DNA of 64,000 bases from Actinomycetota bacterium (GCA_016201065.1 JACQDL010000041.1:62001-126000); one strand, 5' to 3'. Counted from the first letter of the stretch, positions 21,272 to 33,404 are shown. The notes: generated by a model from the sequence alone, not told the origin. Numbers and translations: made by a program.

Positions 21272-22276
21272 GTGACCGATTGGGAAGCACCGGCCGTCGG
21301 CCGCCGTACCAGCGCCGGCGTCACGGCGATGACCGAGTCCGGACCGGGACCGGGACCGGGACCGGGACCGGGCGCTGCCGTCGGCAGCCGGACGGCGAGG
21401 TCGGTCACCGGCCTGCCGATGCGCCCGCTGTCGGCCGGCGAGATCCTGGACGGCACCTTTGCCACGATCCGCCGCAACCCGCAGGCCACCCTCGGACTGT
21501 CCGCTCTGCTGGTGAGCCTGCAGGCGCTCATCACCGTCGCGGCACAGCTGATCGGCGGTCAGCTCCCCAACCCGGTACTCGACCTGCGGCAGGTCTCGGC
21601 CGCGCAGCTCAACACGGGGCTGACCAACCTGCTCGGCTATCTGCTGGCAGCCGTCGTCGGTGCGATCCTGACCGGGATGATCGTGGTGGTGGTCGCCGAC
21701 GACGCACTCGGGCGACCGGTCACGATCCGCGGCGTCTGGCGTCGGGTGCGCGAGACCCAGGACGGTGGCATCCGGTCGACCCGCCTCGGCGCGCTGCTGG
21801 TCGCCGCCGTGATCGCGGGCGTGCTGCCCACAGTGGGCCTCGTGCTGCTGGTCGCCCCTGGCGTGCTGCTGTGGGGTGGCTGGGCGCTGACCACGCCCGC
21901 GTTGATCATCGAGCGACTCGGCCCGATCCAGGCGCTGCGCCGGTCCTGGCGGCTGGCGTGGCCGAGCTTCGGCCGGATCTGGGGGATCCGCGCGATGTCG
22001 GTCCTCATCGGCATGACCCTGCAGGTGCTGCTGGCGCTGCCGTTCGTGGCGGCGGGGTCGCTGGTCGCCGGGCTCATGAACGCCGACCCCGACGCCACCG
22101 CACCGGTACCGGTCCTGGTGCTCTCGGTGCTCGGCACGGTGCTCGCCAGCACCGTCGTCGCGCCGTTCCAGTCCGGCGTGCTCGCCCTGCTGTACCTGGA
22201 CCGGCGGATGCGCGCGGAGGGCTTGGACATCGAATGGCAGCGGCAACTGCGCCGGACCCGGGCCGGCTCGAGATGA
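21272..22276 (+). CDS. Multi-spanning membrane protein (GDPD membrane-domain-like)
   Basis: A 334-residue protein with about six hydrophobic helices, starting with LGLSALLVSLQALITVAAQL. It resembles the membrane domain often labelled glycerophosphoryl diester phosphodiesterase membrane domain in actinobacteria; no catalytic part is present. The N-terminus has a GP repeat encoded by five GGACCG units. The GTG start has GGAGGGGAG upstream. It overlaps the next gene by ATGA. Its role is unknown. Confidence 0.85.
   Translation: MTDWEAPAVGRRTSAGVTAMTESGPGPGPGPGPGAAVGSRTARSVTGLPMRPLSAGEILDGTFATIRRNPQATLGLSALLVSLQALITVAAQLIGGQLPNPVLDLRQVSAAQLNTGLTNLLGYLLAAVVGAILTGMIVVVVADDALGRPVTIRGVWRRVRETQDGGIRSTRLGALLVAAVIAGVLPTVGLVLLVAPGVLLWGGWALTTPALIIERLGPIQALRRSWRLAWPSFGRIWGIRAMSVLIGMTLQVLLALPFVAAGSLVAGLMNADPDATAPVPVLVLSVLGTVLASTVVAPFQSGVLALLYLDRRMRAEGLDIEWQRQLRRTRAGSR
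21341..21372 (+). repeat. GGACCG hexanucleotide run
   Basis: Five exact GGACCG units encode a Gly-Pro repeat near the N-terminus of the membrane protein. The unit is a multiple of three, so it is neutral for the frame. Confidence 0.85.
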
Positions 22277-23037
22277 ACCACCCGCCGCCCCGGCGACCCG
22301 GCAGGCGGGCAGCCGGCCGTCCCGTCGCGGTGCTGGTCGCGCTCGCCATCTGCACGCTGCCCGCCAGCCGGGTCGCGTCGGCCGCCGCGCCGCTGGACCG
22401 CGACTCCGCGCGCCGGGCCGCCCAGCACGAGTTGTCCCGCGGCATCTACCACACCGACGAGCCGAGCCTGGTCCAGCGGCTGCTCGCGGCGTTCGCCTCC
22501 TGGCTCGACCGGCAGCTCAGCCACGTCGCCTCGGCGGTGCCGGGCGGTCAATACGGGCTGCTGCTGCTGGCCGTGCTGATCGTGGGGCTGGTCTGGTTCG
22601 CCCTGTGGCGCGCCGGTCCGCTGCAACGGCAGGCCCGGCTGGGCCAAATGCCGCTCGACGAGGACCGTGCCCGGTCCGCGACCGACTACCGGCGGCGGGC
22701 CGGCGAGCACGCCGAGGCGGGTCGGCACGCCGATGCGGTCAGGGAGCTGATGCGGGCCATGGTGCGCGAGCTGGAGCTGCGGGGGGTGCTCGAGCCGCGG
22801 GCCGGACGGACCGCGGACGAAGCGGTCGCCGACGCGGCCCGGCAGGTGCCCGATACGGTGGCGCCGCTGCGGATCGCGGTGCGGCTCTTCGACGAGGTGT
22901 GGTACGGCGGGCGCCCGGCCACCGCCGAGCATGTCGACACCATGCGCCGGGCCGACGATGCGGTCCAACGCACCGTCCAGCGCACCGTCCAGCGCACCGA
23001 ACCGCTGCCCCTCATCGCGACGGGAGCCGGCCGATGA
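22273..23037 (+). CDS. DUF4129 domain membrane protein
   Basis: A 254-residue protein: a signal-like N-terminal segment, a short external part, a membrane helix (GLLLLAVLIVGLVWFALW) and a cytosolic domain with YRRRAGEHAEAGRHADAVRELMRAMVRELE, typical of DUF4129. Such proteins travel with MoxR/DUF58 genes. ATG start in an ATGA overlap with the upstream membrane-protein gene and ATGA again with the DUF4350 gene, so all three are translationally coupled. The C-terminus has three QRTV-type repeats from a 12-bp tandem unit. Confidence 0.9.
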   Translation: MNHPPPRRPGRRAAGRPVAVLVALAICTLPASRVASAAAPLDRDSARRAAQHELSRGIYHTDEPSLVQRLLAAFASWLDRQLSHVASAVPGGQYGLLLLAVLIVGLVWFALWRAGPLQRQARLGQMPLDEDRARSATDYRRRAGEHAEAGRHADAVRELMRAMVRELELRGVLEPRAGRTADEAVADAARQVPDTVAPLRIAVRLFDEVWYGGRPATAEHVDTMRRADDAVQRTVQRTVQRTEPLPLIATGAGR

Positions 23038-24188
23038 CCGGCACCGCGACCGGACCCTCCGCCCGGCAGCTCGGCCTGCGGTTGCGCGCCCCGCTGGTCC
23101 TCGCCGGCCTGGTGCTGCTCGCCACCGTCCTGATCGGGCTGGCGCAGTCTCAGCAGCTCCGCGGGGAGCTGGACCCGGACGCGACCGACCCGTCCGGCAG
23201 CCGGGCACTGCGGGTACTCCTGGAGCAGCAACAGATCCCGGTACGGCGGGTGGCCGGCGCGCCGGAGGCGAGGGTCGGCGGCGTCGCGGAGGACGCGGGC
23301 ACGGTCGTGCTGGTCGCCTTCCCGAACCGGATCCCGACCGAGGCCCTGCGATCTATCGGCAGCACGCCGTACCGGGTGGTCGCCGTCGCTCCGGACGCGG
23401 CAGCACTCAGCGCGCTGACCGACGACGTCCGGCCGTCCGGGAGCGCGCCGGTGGTGGCCCGGTCGCCGGGGTGCGCGGCGCCGCCGGCGGTCCTGGCCGG
23501 TGAGGTCGATCTTGGTGGGCGCACCTACCAGGCGCATCCGGACACCGCCGAGGTCTGCTACGGCGGCACGTTCACCTACGGGCGGACCCATGGCGGCGGC
23601 CCGCTGGTGGTCATCGGGTCCGTGGCACCGCTGACCAACGAGCGGCTTGGCCAGCGCGGCAACGCCGCGCTGGCGCTGGCCGCCCTCGGCGCGGGCGACA
23701 CCGACAAGCCTGCCGTGGAGGTCCGCTGGCTACTCACCCAGCCCGGTCAGGCCGGTGCTGGGCAGGCCGGGCTGCTCGACGTGCTGCCGGGGTGGGTTCC
23801 GCTGGCCGCCGTCCAGCTCCTGGTCGGCGGGTTCCTGGTGGCCCTGTGGCGAGGCCGCCGGCTCGGCCCGGTGGTCGCCGAACCGCTGCCGGTCGTGGTC
23901 CGCGCGGCGGAGACCGTGGAGGGGCGCTCCCGGCTCTACCGGCGGGTTCGGGCCACCGGACGGGCGGCGGACGCGCTCCGTGCCGGCACCCTGGCCCGGG
24001 TCGTACCCCGGGTCGGGATCGGTGTGGCGCCCCGTCCCGAAGCCGTCGTGGCCGCGGTTGCCCGGCGCGCCGGGCAACCCGAGCCGGTGGTCGCCACGCT
24101 GCTCTACGGTCCGCCACCGGTCGATGACGCGGCATTGGTCCGCCTCGCCGACGCCCTGGACGGGCTGGAACGGGCGGCCCTGCGCTGA
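23034..24188 (+). CDS. DUF4350 domain membrane protein
   Basis: A 384-residue protein: an N-terminal membrane helix (LVLAGLVLLATVLIGLAQ), a DUF4350 domain with DPSGSRALRVLLEQQQIPVRR, a second helix (WVPLAAVQLLVGGFLVALW) and a cytosolic tail with a winged-helix-like look. DUF4350 proteins occur with DUF4129, MoxR and DUF58 in actinobacteria. It starts in an ATGA overlap. It converges with the carboxyltransferase gene; a four-unit 16-bp tandem repeat fills the gap. Confidence 0.9.
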   Translation: MTGTATGPSARQLGLRLRAPLVLAGLVLLATVLIGLAQSQQLRGELDPDATDPSGSRALRVLLEQQQIPVRRVAGAPEARVGGVAEDAGTVVLVAFPNRIPTEALRSIGSTPYRVVAVAPDAAALSALTDDVRPSGSAPVVARSPGCAAPPAVLAGEVDLGGRTYQAHPDTAEVCYGGTFTYGRTHGGGPLVVIGSVAPLTNERLGQRGNAALALAALGAGDTDKPAVEVRWLLTQPGQAGAGQAGLLDVLPGWVPLAAVQLLVGGFLVALWRGRRLGPVVAEPLPVVVRAAETVEGRSRLYRRVRATGRAADALRAGTLARVVPRVGIGVAPRPEAVVAAVARRAGQPEPVVATLLYGPPPVDDAALVRLADALDGLERAALR

Positions 24189-24194
24189 TCACCC

Positions 24195-24258
24195 CGCAAC
24201 ACCGTGCACCCGCAACACCGTGCACCCGCAACACCGTGCACCCGCAACACCGTGCACC
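24195..24258. repeat. Four exact 16-bp tandem repeats
   Basis: Four identical units of CGCAACACCGTGCACC fill most of the 82-base gap between two convergent genes. There are no spacers, so this is not CRISPR. Each unit holds the palindrome GTGCAC. Confidence 0.95.
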
Positions 24259-24270
24259 CGGCGACCGCGG

Positions 24271-25785
24271 TCAGCGGCCCAGCCGCCGGTACCGCGCCGA
24301 CCGGCCCGCGAGCCGGCCCGCCGGGTCGCGCCGCAACAGCTCCAGCAGCTCGCCGGCGAGCACCCGGCCCAGACGGTGCAGGAACGCGGAGGGCTCCACC
24401 GCGGCGTCCGGTCGCTCCGGCACCACCAGGTCCACCACCCCGCTGGCCAGCAGGTCGGCGGAGCTGATGCCCTGCTCCGCGGCCACCCGGTCGGCCTGCC
24501 CGGTGTCCCGGTACAGGATCGCCGCCGCACCCTCCGGCGGCAGCGGCGACAGCCAGCCGTGCTCGGCGGCGACCACCCGGTCCGCCGGCAGCAACGCGAG
24601 CGCCGCACCGCCCGCTCCCTGACCGAGCAGCACGCACACCGTCGGGGACGGCAACTCCAGCAGATCGGCCACGCAGCGGGCGATCTCGCCGGCCAGCCCA
24701 CCCTCCTCCGCCTCCCGGGACAGCTCGGCACCGGCGGTGTCGATCACCGAAACCATCGGCAACCCGAGCTCACCGGCCAGCCGGATCCCCCTCCGGACGG
24801 CACGCAGGCCGGCGGGTCCGAAGGGCGCGGCCGCGGTCCGGTCGTGCCCGGCCAGGACACATGGCGCGGCACCGAAGGCCGCCAGCGCCAGGATCAGGCC
24901 CAGGCCCGACTCCCCCGCCCCGGTGCCGCACAGGCTGGTCACCTGGTCGCCGGCCAGCCCCAGCAGCGCCCGCACCCCAGGCCGGTCGACCCGGCGCGAC
25001 CGCTCGACCGACTCCCACGCCGGTGCCGGGGCCACCGCGAGGGGGGCCGGCCGGCCGGCTCGGGACAGCCCGGGCCATGCCGGCTCCGCCGGTGGTGGCC
25101 CGGGCAGCGCCCGGTGCGGCGCCGTGAGCACCTCCAGCGCCCGGGCGAGGTACGCCGGGAGATCGACCGCCGGCACCACGGCGTCGACCAGGCCATGTGC
25201 CAGCAGGTTCTCCGCCGTCTGCACCCCGGCCGGAAACGGCGCACCACGCAGCTCGGCGTACACCCGCGGACCCAGGAAACCGATCAGGGCGCCCGGTTCG
25301 GCGACCGTCACGTGGCCCAGCGAACCCCACGACGCGAACACCCCGCCGGTGGTGGGGTGCCGGAGGTAGACGAGGTACGGCAGGCCGCGCCGGACGTGCC
25401 GGGTGATCGCCGAGGTGACCTTCACCATCTGCAGGAAGGCCACGGCGCCCTCCTGCATCCGGGTGCCGCCAGAGCTCGGTGCGGCCAGCAGCGGTAGGCC
25501 GTCCGCACCGGCCCGTTCGACGGCCGCGACCAGCCGTTCGGCGGCCGCGACCCCGATCGACCCGCCGAGGAAGCCGAACTCGCACACCGCGACGGCCACC
25601 GGCCAGCCCCGGACCAGGCCCTGCCCGGTCAGGACCGCCTCGTCGACGCCGGTCCGCCGCCGGGCCTCGGCCAGCCGGTCCCGGTACCCCTGGTCGGCGG
25701 CCGGCGGGTCCGCCAGCGGAACATCCCAGGACCGGAAGGAACCGGCGTCGAGGAGTATCCCGAGGAGCTCACGCGCTGTGGCCAT
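24271..25785 (-). CDS. Fused AccD/AccA-type carboxyltransferase
   Basis: A 504-residue protein with two crotonase-fold halves. The N-half matches AccD (SSGGTRMQEGAVAFLQM, PTTGGVFASWGSLGHV, EPGALIGFLGPRV). The C-half matches AccA (SVIDTAGAELSREAEEGG, GQGAGGAALALLPADRV). It should carry out the carboxyl-transfer step of an acyl-CoA carboxylase. The four-Cys zinc ribbon of bacterial AccD is missing; the protein starts straight at the catalytic domain. No biotin carboxylase or biotin carrier gene is nearby. It sits between DUF4350 and moxR on the other strand, splitting that cluster. Confidence 0.88.
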   Translation of the reverse strand: MATARELLGILLDAGSFRSWDVPLADPPAADQGYRDRLAEARRRTGVDEAVLTGQGLVRGWPVAVAVCEFGFLGGSIGVAAAERLVAAVERAGADGLPLLAAPSSGGTRMQEGAVAFLQMVKVTSAITRHVRRGLPYLVYLRHPTTGGVFASWGSLGHVTVAEPGALIGFLGPRVYAELRGAPFPAGVQTAENLLAHGLVDAVVPAVDLPAYLARALEVLTAPHRALPGPPPAEPAWPGLSRAGRPAPLAVAPAPAWESVERSRRVDRPGVRALLGLAGDQVTSLCGTGAGESGLGLILALAAFGAAPCVLAGHDRTAAAPFGPAGLRAVRRGIRLAGELGLPMVSVIDTAGAELSREAEEGGLAGEIARCVADLLELPSPTVCVLLGQGAGGAALALLPADRVVAAEHGWLSPLPPEGAAAILYRDTGQADRVAAEQGISSADLLASGVVDLVVPERPDAAVEPSAFLHRLGRVLAGELLELLRRDPAGRLAGRSARYRRLGR

Positions 25786-25845
25786 GGGGCCAGTCTGACG
25801 AACCGGCCCCCCGCTGGGGCACGGTCCGGCGGTAACCTGCTCGCC

Positions 25846-26874
<1,029 letters not shown>

Positions 26875-26881
26875 GCCCGCC

Positions 26882-28168
26882 ATGGCGCTGACCGGCCGGA
26901 CCGCCCTGGTCGCGCTGCTCGGTGCGCTGCTCGCCCCGCTCGGGCCGGGCTGGCTGGCCGGGTTGACCGGCCTGCTCGCCGCCGGCGTGCTGGTCGACCT
27001 CGCGCTGGCCGGGCGGATCGCCGACCTCCGGCTGGCCCGGTCCGGAGCCACCACGACCCGGCTGGGGGAGACCGTCACCGTGACCCTGCTGGTCGGCAAC
27101 GCCGGGAGACGGCGGGCGCGCGGGGTGCTCCGCGACGCCTGGGTGCCCTCCGCCGGCGCCTCCCCCCGGGTGCACCGGCTCGACGTACCGGCGGGGCAGC
27201 GCCGCCGGCTCGCCTGCACGCTCACGCCCACCAGGCGGGGCGACCGGACCGCGGCCCGGGTCACCGTCCGGCTGTCGGGGCCGCTGGGTCTGGCCTGCCG
27301 GCAGCGGCGGCACGCCGTGCCGTGGTCCGTGCGGGTGCTTCCGCCGTTCACCTCGCGCAAGTTCCTGCCCGAGAAGCTGGCCCGGCTGCGGGCGCTGGAC
27401 GGTGCGGTCACCGTCACCCGGCGCGGGCAGGGCACCGAGTTCGACTCGCTGCGCGAGTACGTGATGGGCGACGACGTCCGCTCCATCGACTGGCGAGCGA
27501 CGGCCCGGCGCGGTGAGGTGGTGGTCCGTACCTGGCGACCGGAGCGGGACCGCAGGCTGGTCTGCGTGCTGGACACCGGGCGCACGTCGGCCGCCCGGGT
27601 CGGGGACACCCCCCGGCTTGATGCCGCGCTGGACGCCTGTCTGCTGCTGTCGGCCGTCGCCGCCCGGGCCGGCGACCGGGTCGACCTGCTGGCCGCCGAC
27701 GACGTGGTGCGGGCCCGGGTGACCGGACTCACCCGGGCCGAGGTGCTCCCTCGCCTGGTGGACGCGATGGCCGCGCTGGAACCGACCCTGATCGAGTCCG
27801 ACCCGGGCCTGATCGTCTCCGAGGTGCTGCGTCAGGAGCGCAAGCGGTGCCTCGTGGTCTGGTTCACCGCACTCGACGCCGCTCCCGTCGAGTTCGGCCT
27901 GCTCCCGGCGCTCGGCCCGCTCACCGCCCGGCACACCGTTCTCGTCGCCTCCGTGGGCGACCCGGCGGTGTCCGCGCTGGCTACCGGCCGGGGGGACGCG
28001 GCCGGGGTCTACGGTGCGGCCGCCGCCGAACGCGCGCTGGCCGACCGACGGCGGGTCACCGCGACGCTGCGCCGCCGCGGCGTGCTCGTGGTGGACGAGC
28101 CGGCGGACGTCTTCGCCTCCCGCGTCACCGACGCCTACCTCGGGCTGAAGGCTGCCGGCCGGCTGTAG
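26882..28168 (+). CDS. DUF58 domain protein
   Basis: A 428-residue protein with N-terminal membrane helices (ALVALLGALLAPLGPGWLAGL) and a C-terminal DUF58 / von Willebrand A-like domain. The DUF58 core GTEFDSLREYVMGDDVRSID, followed by WRATAR, is at about residues 180-205. These proteins are the usual partner of MoxR ATPases. The gene starts seven bases after the moxR stop, so it is in one operon with it. Confidence 0.94.
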   Translation: MALTGRTALVALLGALLAPLGPGWLAGLTGLLAAGVLVDLALAGRIADLRLARSGATTTRLGETVTVTLLVGNAGRRRARGVLRDAWVPSAGASPRVHRLDVPAGQRRRLACTLTPTRRGDRTAARVTVRLSGPLGLACRQRRHAVPWSVRVLPPFTSRKFLPEKLARLRALDGAVTVTRRGQGTEFDSLREYVMGDDVRSIDWRATARRGEVVVRTWRPERDRRLVCVLDTGRTSAARVGDTPRLDAALDACLLLSAVAARAGDRVDLLAADDVVRARVTGLTRAEVLPRLVDAMAALEPTLIESDPGLIVSEVLRQERKRCLVVWFTALDAAPVEFGLLPALGPLTARHTVLVASVGDPAVSALATGRGDAAGVYGAAAAERALADRRRVTATLRRRGVLVVDEPADVFASRVTDAYLGLKAAGRL

Positions 28169-28193
28169 CCCCGGCCGGCGGTACGGCGCCCGG

Positions 28194-29198
28194 TCAGATC
28201 ACCGGGGCCACGTCGCCGGCGAGACCGGGCCCGAGGTCTCCGGTCACCCCGGCGCGGACCGCCCGCCGGCCGAGGAGCAGCACATAGCCGAGGAAGGCAA
28301 CTTCGGCGACCACCCCGATCCCGACCCTGACCACGGTCGGCAACCCGGACGGCGTGACGAACGCCTCGATCACGCCACTGACCGCGAGCACGCCGACGAG
28401 CCCGACCGCCACCGTGACCGCGACCCGGCCGGCCTCCGCCAGTGACTGCGCACGCGGCAGCGGTCCTGGATCGATCCAGGACCAGCCAAGTTGCAGCCCG
28501 GCGCCGGCCGCGACGAACACGGCGGTCAGCTCCAGCAGGCCGTGCGGGCTGAGCAGGCCGAAGAACAGCGCACCGTGACCGCTGCCGATCATCACGCCAC
28601 CGACCACGCCGACATTGACGGCGTTGCCGAGCAGCACCCACAGGCCGCCGAGGACGGTGATCCCAAGGACAAGGGTGCCCGCCGCGACGACGGCGTTGTT
28701 GGTCCAGACCTGCGCGGCGAACGACTGCGCCGGATGGGCCGAGTAGTAGTCCGCGAAGTCGTGCTCGGTGAGCTGCCGGAGCTGCTGCGGGGTTGCCATC
28801 CGGGCCAGCGCCTCAGGGTGCCGGGCCAGGAAGAGCATCAGTCCGGCGCTGACCAGGAGAAACCCCGCGGCGACGGCGACCCACCACCGCCACGCCCGGT
28901 AGACCCCCACCGGGAAGGTCTCGGTGACGAAACGCGCCACGCTCTGCCAGGACGCCACCGGCGCACCGACGACCGCGCTACGGCCCCGGGCCACCAGCGA
29001 GGACAGCCAGCCGACCAGCGCGGGGTCGGGGAACCGGGTGCCCACGACCGACAGGTGGGTAGCCGCGCGCTGATAGAGCCCGACCATCTCGTCGGCTTCC
29101 GCACCGCTCAGCCGGCGTCGTCGGACCAGCTCCTCAAGGCGCTGCCACTCAGCGAGGTGAGCGGCCACGAAGGCGTCGATGTCCACGGCGGCACCCAC
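28194..29198 (-). CDS. SpoIIM-like membrane protein (DUF95)
   Basis: A 334-residue protein with an N-terminal helical region (DAFVAAHLAEWQRLEELVRRR) followed by about six membrane helices, as in stage II sporulation protein M homologues. In non-sporulating actinobacteria these travel with RDD and MoxR/DUF58 genes; function unknown. Another GTG four codons in, with GGGTGGGT six bases upstream, may be the true start and gives the family-typical MDIDAF. Convergent with the DUF58 gene and divergent from the RDD gene. Confidence 0.9.
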   Translation of the reverse strand: MGAAVDIDAFVAAHLAEWQRLEELVRRRRLSGAEADEMVGLYQRAATHLSVVGTRFPDPALVGWLSSLVARGRSAVVGAPVASWQSVARFVTETFPVGVYRAWRWWVAVAAGFLLVSAGLMLFLARHPEALARMATPQQLRQLTEHDFADYYSAHPAQSFAAQVWTNNAVVAAGTLVLGITVLGGLWVLLGNAVNVGVVGGVMIGSGHGALFFGLLSPHGLLELTAVFVAAGAGLQLGWSWIDPGPLPRAQSLAEAGRVAVTVAVGLVGVLAVSGVIEAFVTPSGLPTVVRVGIGVVAEVAFLGYVLLLGRRAVRAGVTGDLGPGLAGDVAPVI

Positions 29199-29284
29199 CC
29201 TAGCGGCAGCGCCGTCGCCCGGCGAGGGCGGCGTTGCCGACGACTCTCCCGCCCGATGGTGACAATCGCTGGCAGACTGACCGG

Positions 29285-30073
29285 GTGCCCCACATCGTCA
29301 CCGGCGAGGCCGTCGCCCTCGAGCTGCGGATCGCCCAGATCCCGTCCCGGGTGGCCGCCGCGGCCATCGACTTCGCCGTGATGAGCACCGCGTTCACGGT
29401 CATCCTGATGGTGGGTAACCGGCTGCTGTTCAGCCTCGACGAGGCGGCGGTGACGGCGTTCGTTCTGGTCACGTTCGTCGCGATCTACCTCGGCTACCCG
29501 CTGGTCCTGGAGACCTCGCTGCGTGGGCGCACGCTCGGCAAGATGGTCGTGGGGTTGCGCGTGGTGCGGGACGACGCCGGCCCGATCACCTTCCGGCACG
29601 CCCTGGTCCGCGCGGTCATCGGGCTCACCCTGGAACGTCCCGGCCTGCTGCTGATCGGGCAGGGTTCGGCCCTGGCCCTGACCGTGATGCTGTTCTCGGC
29701 GACGGGCAAGCGGATCGGGGACATGGCCGCGGGCACGGTGGTGATCCAGGAACGGATCGCGCCCCAGCCGCTCTTCTGGCCGATCCTGCCGTGGCCGCTC
29801 GCGGGCTGGGCCGCAGTGGTCGACCTGACCGCCGTCGACGACGGGCTGGCCCTGGCGCTCCGGCAGTTCCTGAGCCGGGCCGCCGGTTTCGAACCCGGCG
29901 CACGGTACGTCCTCGAGCGCACGCTGATGGCCGAGCTGCGGGCCAGGATCAGCCCGCCACCACCTCCGGACGCTCCGGGTTGGGCGGTGCTCTCGGCCGT
30001 GCTGGCCGAGCGGAGGCGGCGCGACTCGCAGCGACTCGCGGCTCAGCCCGCCGTGCGAGCGGGGTCGCCGTGA
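29285..30073 (+). CDS. RDD family membrane protein
   Basis: A 262-residue protein with an N-terminal RDD domain, RVAAAAIDFAVMSTAF, three or four membrane helices and the second RDD block TLGKMVVGLRVVRDD. The C-terminal 90 residues are cytosolic. RDD proteins are possible transporters or ion exchangers of unclear role. The GTG start (MPHIVTGEAV) fits the family; the frame is open 17 codons further. It is divergent from the SpoIIM gene, as in many actinobacteria. Confidence 0.92.
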   Translation: MPHIVTGEAVALELRIAQIPSRVAAAAIDFAVMSTAFTVILMVGNRLLFSLDEAAVTAFVLVTFVAIYLGYPLVLETSLRGRTLGKMVVGLRVVRDDAGPITFRHALVRAVIGLTLERPGLLLIGQGSALALTVMLFSATGKRIGDMAAGTVVIQERIAPQPLFWPILPWPLAGWAAVVDLTAVDDGLALALRQFLSRAAGFEPGARYVLERTLMAELRARISPPPPPDAPGWAVLSAVLAERRRRDSQRLAAQPAVRAGSP

Positions 30074-30086
30074 GCGCGGGGAACGG

Positions 30087-31349
30087 TCAGGAGCCGAACT
30101 CCCAGGAGTCGAGGTACGCCTGCTGATCGGAGGTCAGGTCGTCGATCTCGATGCTCATCGAGGCGAGCTTCAACCTGGCGACCTCCTGGTCGATGCTCGC
30201 CGGGACATCGTGCACGCCGGCCGGCAGCTCGTCCTGGCCGGAGTGCAGCCATTCCACGGTCAGCGCCTGGTCGGCGAAGGAGAGATCCATCACCCCGGCC
30301 GGGTGGCCCTCCGCGATGCTGAGGTTGGCCAGCCGCCCCTCGGCGAGCAGCATGAGCCGCTGGCCGTCGGCGAGCAGGAACTCGTCGACGTCCGGACGAA
30401 CGCCGCGACGCTTGCCGACCGCGCTGCCCTCCAGCCAGCGCACATCGATCTCGACGTCGAAGTGACCGCTGTTGGCGAGGATCGCGCCGTCCTTCATGAC
30501 GGCGAAGTGCTCGCCGCGCAGCACGTTCCGGTTCCCCGTGACGGTCACGAAGATGTCCCCGACCCGGGCTGCCATTCTCATCGGCATCACCCGGTACCCC
30601 TCCATGCTGGCGTCGAGCGCTCGCAGCGGGTTGACCTCGCACACCACGACGTCGGCGCCCATCCCGCGCAACCGCTCGGCCACGCCGGTGCCGCAGAACC
30701 CGAACCCGACGACGACGGCGGTCTTGCCGGCGAGCAGGGAGTGGGTGGCCCGGCAGATCGCATCCACCGTGGACTGACCGGTGCCGTAGCGATTGTCGAA
30801 CATCCGCTTGGTGGCGGTGTCGTTGACCGCCACCACCGGGAACCGCAGTGCCTGCGCGCGCGCCATGGCCCGCAACCGCACCACGCCGGTGGTGGTCTCC
30901 TCGCAGCCCGCCCGCACGCCGTCAAGAAGCTCGGTGCGGGAGGAGTGCAGGGTGTTCACGAGGTCGCAACCGTCGTCCAGGACGTACTCCGGCCGGGCGT
31001 CCAGCACCGAGTTGATGTGCACGTAGTACCCGGTCAGATCGACGCCCTTGCGGGCGTGCACGTGCACGCCGTACTCGGCGACCAGCGCGGCCGCTGCATC
31101 GTCCTGCGTGGACAGCGGGTTGGATGCGCACAGGTGCACGTCGGCGCCGCCCGCGGCGAGGGCACGCATCAGGTTCGCGGTCTCCGCCGTGACGTGCAGG
31201 CAGGCCGCGATCCGGACGCCCGCCAGCGGCCGCTCCCGGGCGAACCGCTCCCGCACCTGACGGAGCACCGGCATGGCCCGATCTGCCCAGTCGATCCGGG
31301 TGATGCCCTGATCGGACAGCCCGAGGTCGGCCACGTCGAAATCGATCAC
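30087..31349 (-). CDS. Adenosylhomocysteinase, short archaeal-type paralog
   Basis: A 420-residue S-adenosylhomocysteine hydrolase. It keeps the substrate residues seen in the family (LHVTAET, VLDDGCDLV, EETTTGV, VNDTATKRMFDN) and the NAD motif VVVGFGFCGTG. It lacks the roughly 40-residue insert of the neighbouring long enzyme. It has RYGTGQST where the long form has KYGCRHS, and ends DLTSDQQAYLDSWEFGS, both as in archaeal/thermophile enzymes. GTG start with GAGGAGG upstream. It follows the long paralog, separated by a strong hairpin. It may hydrolyse SAH or a related nucleoside homocysteine; not decided by sequence. Confidence 0.92.
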   Translation of the reverse strand: MIDFDVADLGLSDQGITRIDWADRAMPVLRQVRERFARERPLAGVRIAACLHVTAETANLMRALAAGGADVHLCASNPLSTQDDAAAALVAEYGVHVHARKGVDLTGYYVHINSVLDARPEYVLDDGCDLVNTLHSSRTELLDGVRAGCEETTTGVVRLRAMARAQALRFPVVAVNDTATKRMFDNRYGTGQSTVDAICRATHSLLAGKTAVVVGFGFCGTGVAERLRGMGADVVVCEVNPLRALDASMEGYRVMPMRMAARVGDIFVTVTGNRNVLRGEHFAVMKDGAILANSGHFDVEIDVRWLEGSAVGKRRGVRPDVDEFLLADGQRLMLLAEGRLANLSIAEGHPAGVMDLSFADQALTVEWLHSGQDELPAGVHDVPASIDQEVARLKLASMSIEIDDLTSDQQAYLDSWEFGS

Positions 31350-31374
31350 GCGCTGCCTCCTCGTGAACGGCCAG

Positions 31375-31418
31375 CGCTCCGTGAGCGGCCTCAGCCCCCG
31401 CTGGCCGCTCACGGAGCG
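31375..31418 (-). terminator. 16-bp perfect hairpin between two SAH hydrolase genes
   Basis: The arms 31375-31390 and 31403-31418 are perfectly complementary around a 12-base loop. The hairpin begins 16 bases past the stop of the upstream hydrolase gene and ends about 26 bases before the next start. It has no T-tract, so it may terminate, attenuate or protect the upstream mRNA. Confidence 0.75.
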
Positions 31419-31433
31419 TGACGAACTCCGCGC

Positions 31434-33382
<1,949 letters not shown>

Positions 33383-33404
33383 GGTGGGTGCCAAGATTAG
33401 CAGC

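Noticed and set aside
24195-24258. CRISPR array
   Set aside because: The repeats are 16 bp and directly joined, without spacers, and no cas gene is present.
30210-31421. 403-codon plus-strand frame
   Set aside because: Antisense to the short SAH hydrolase; His/Val/Gly-rich without motifs.
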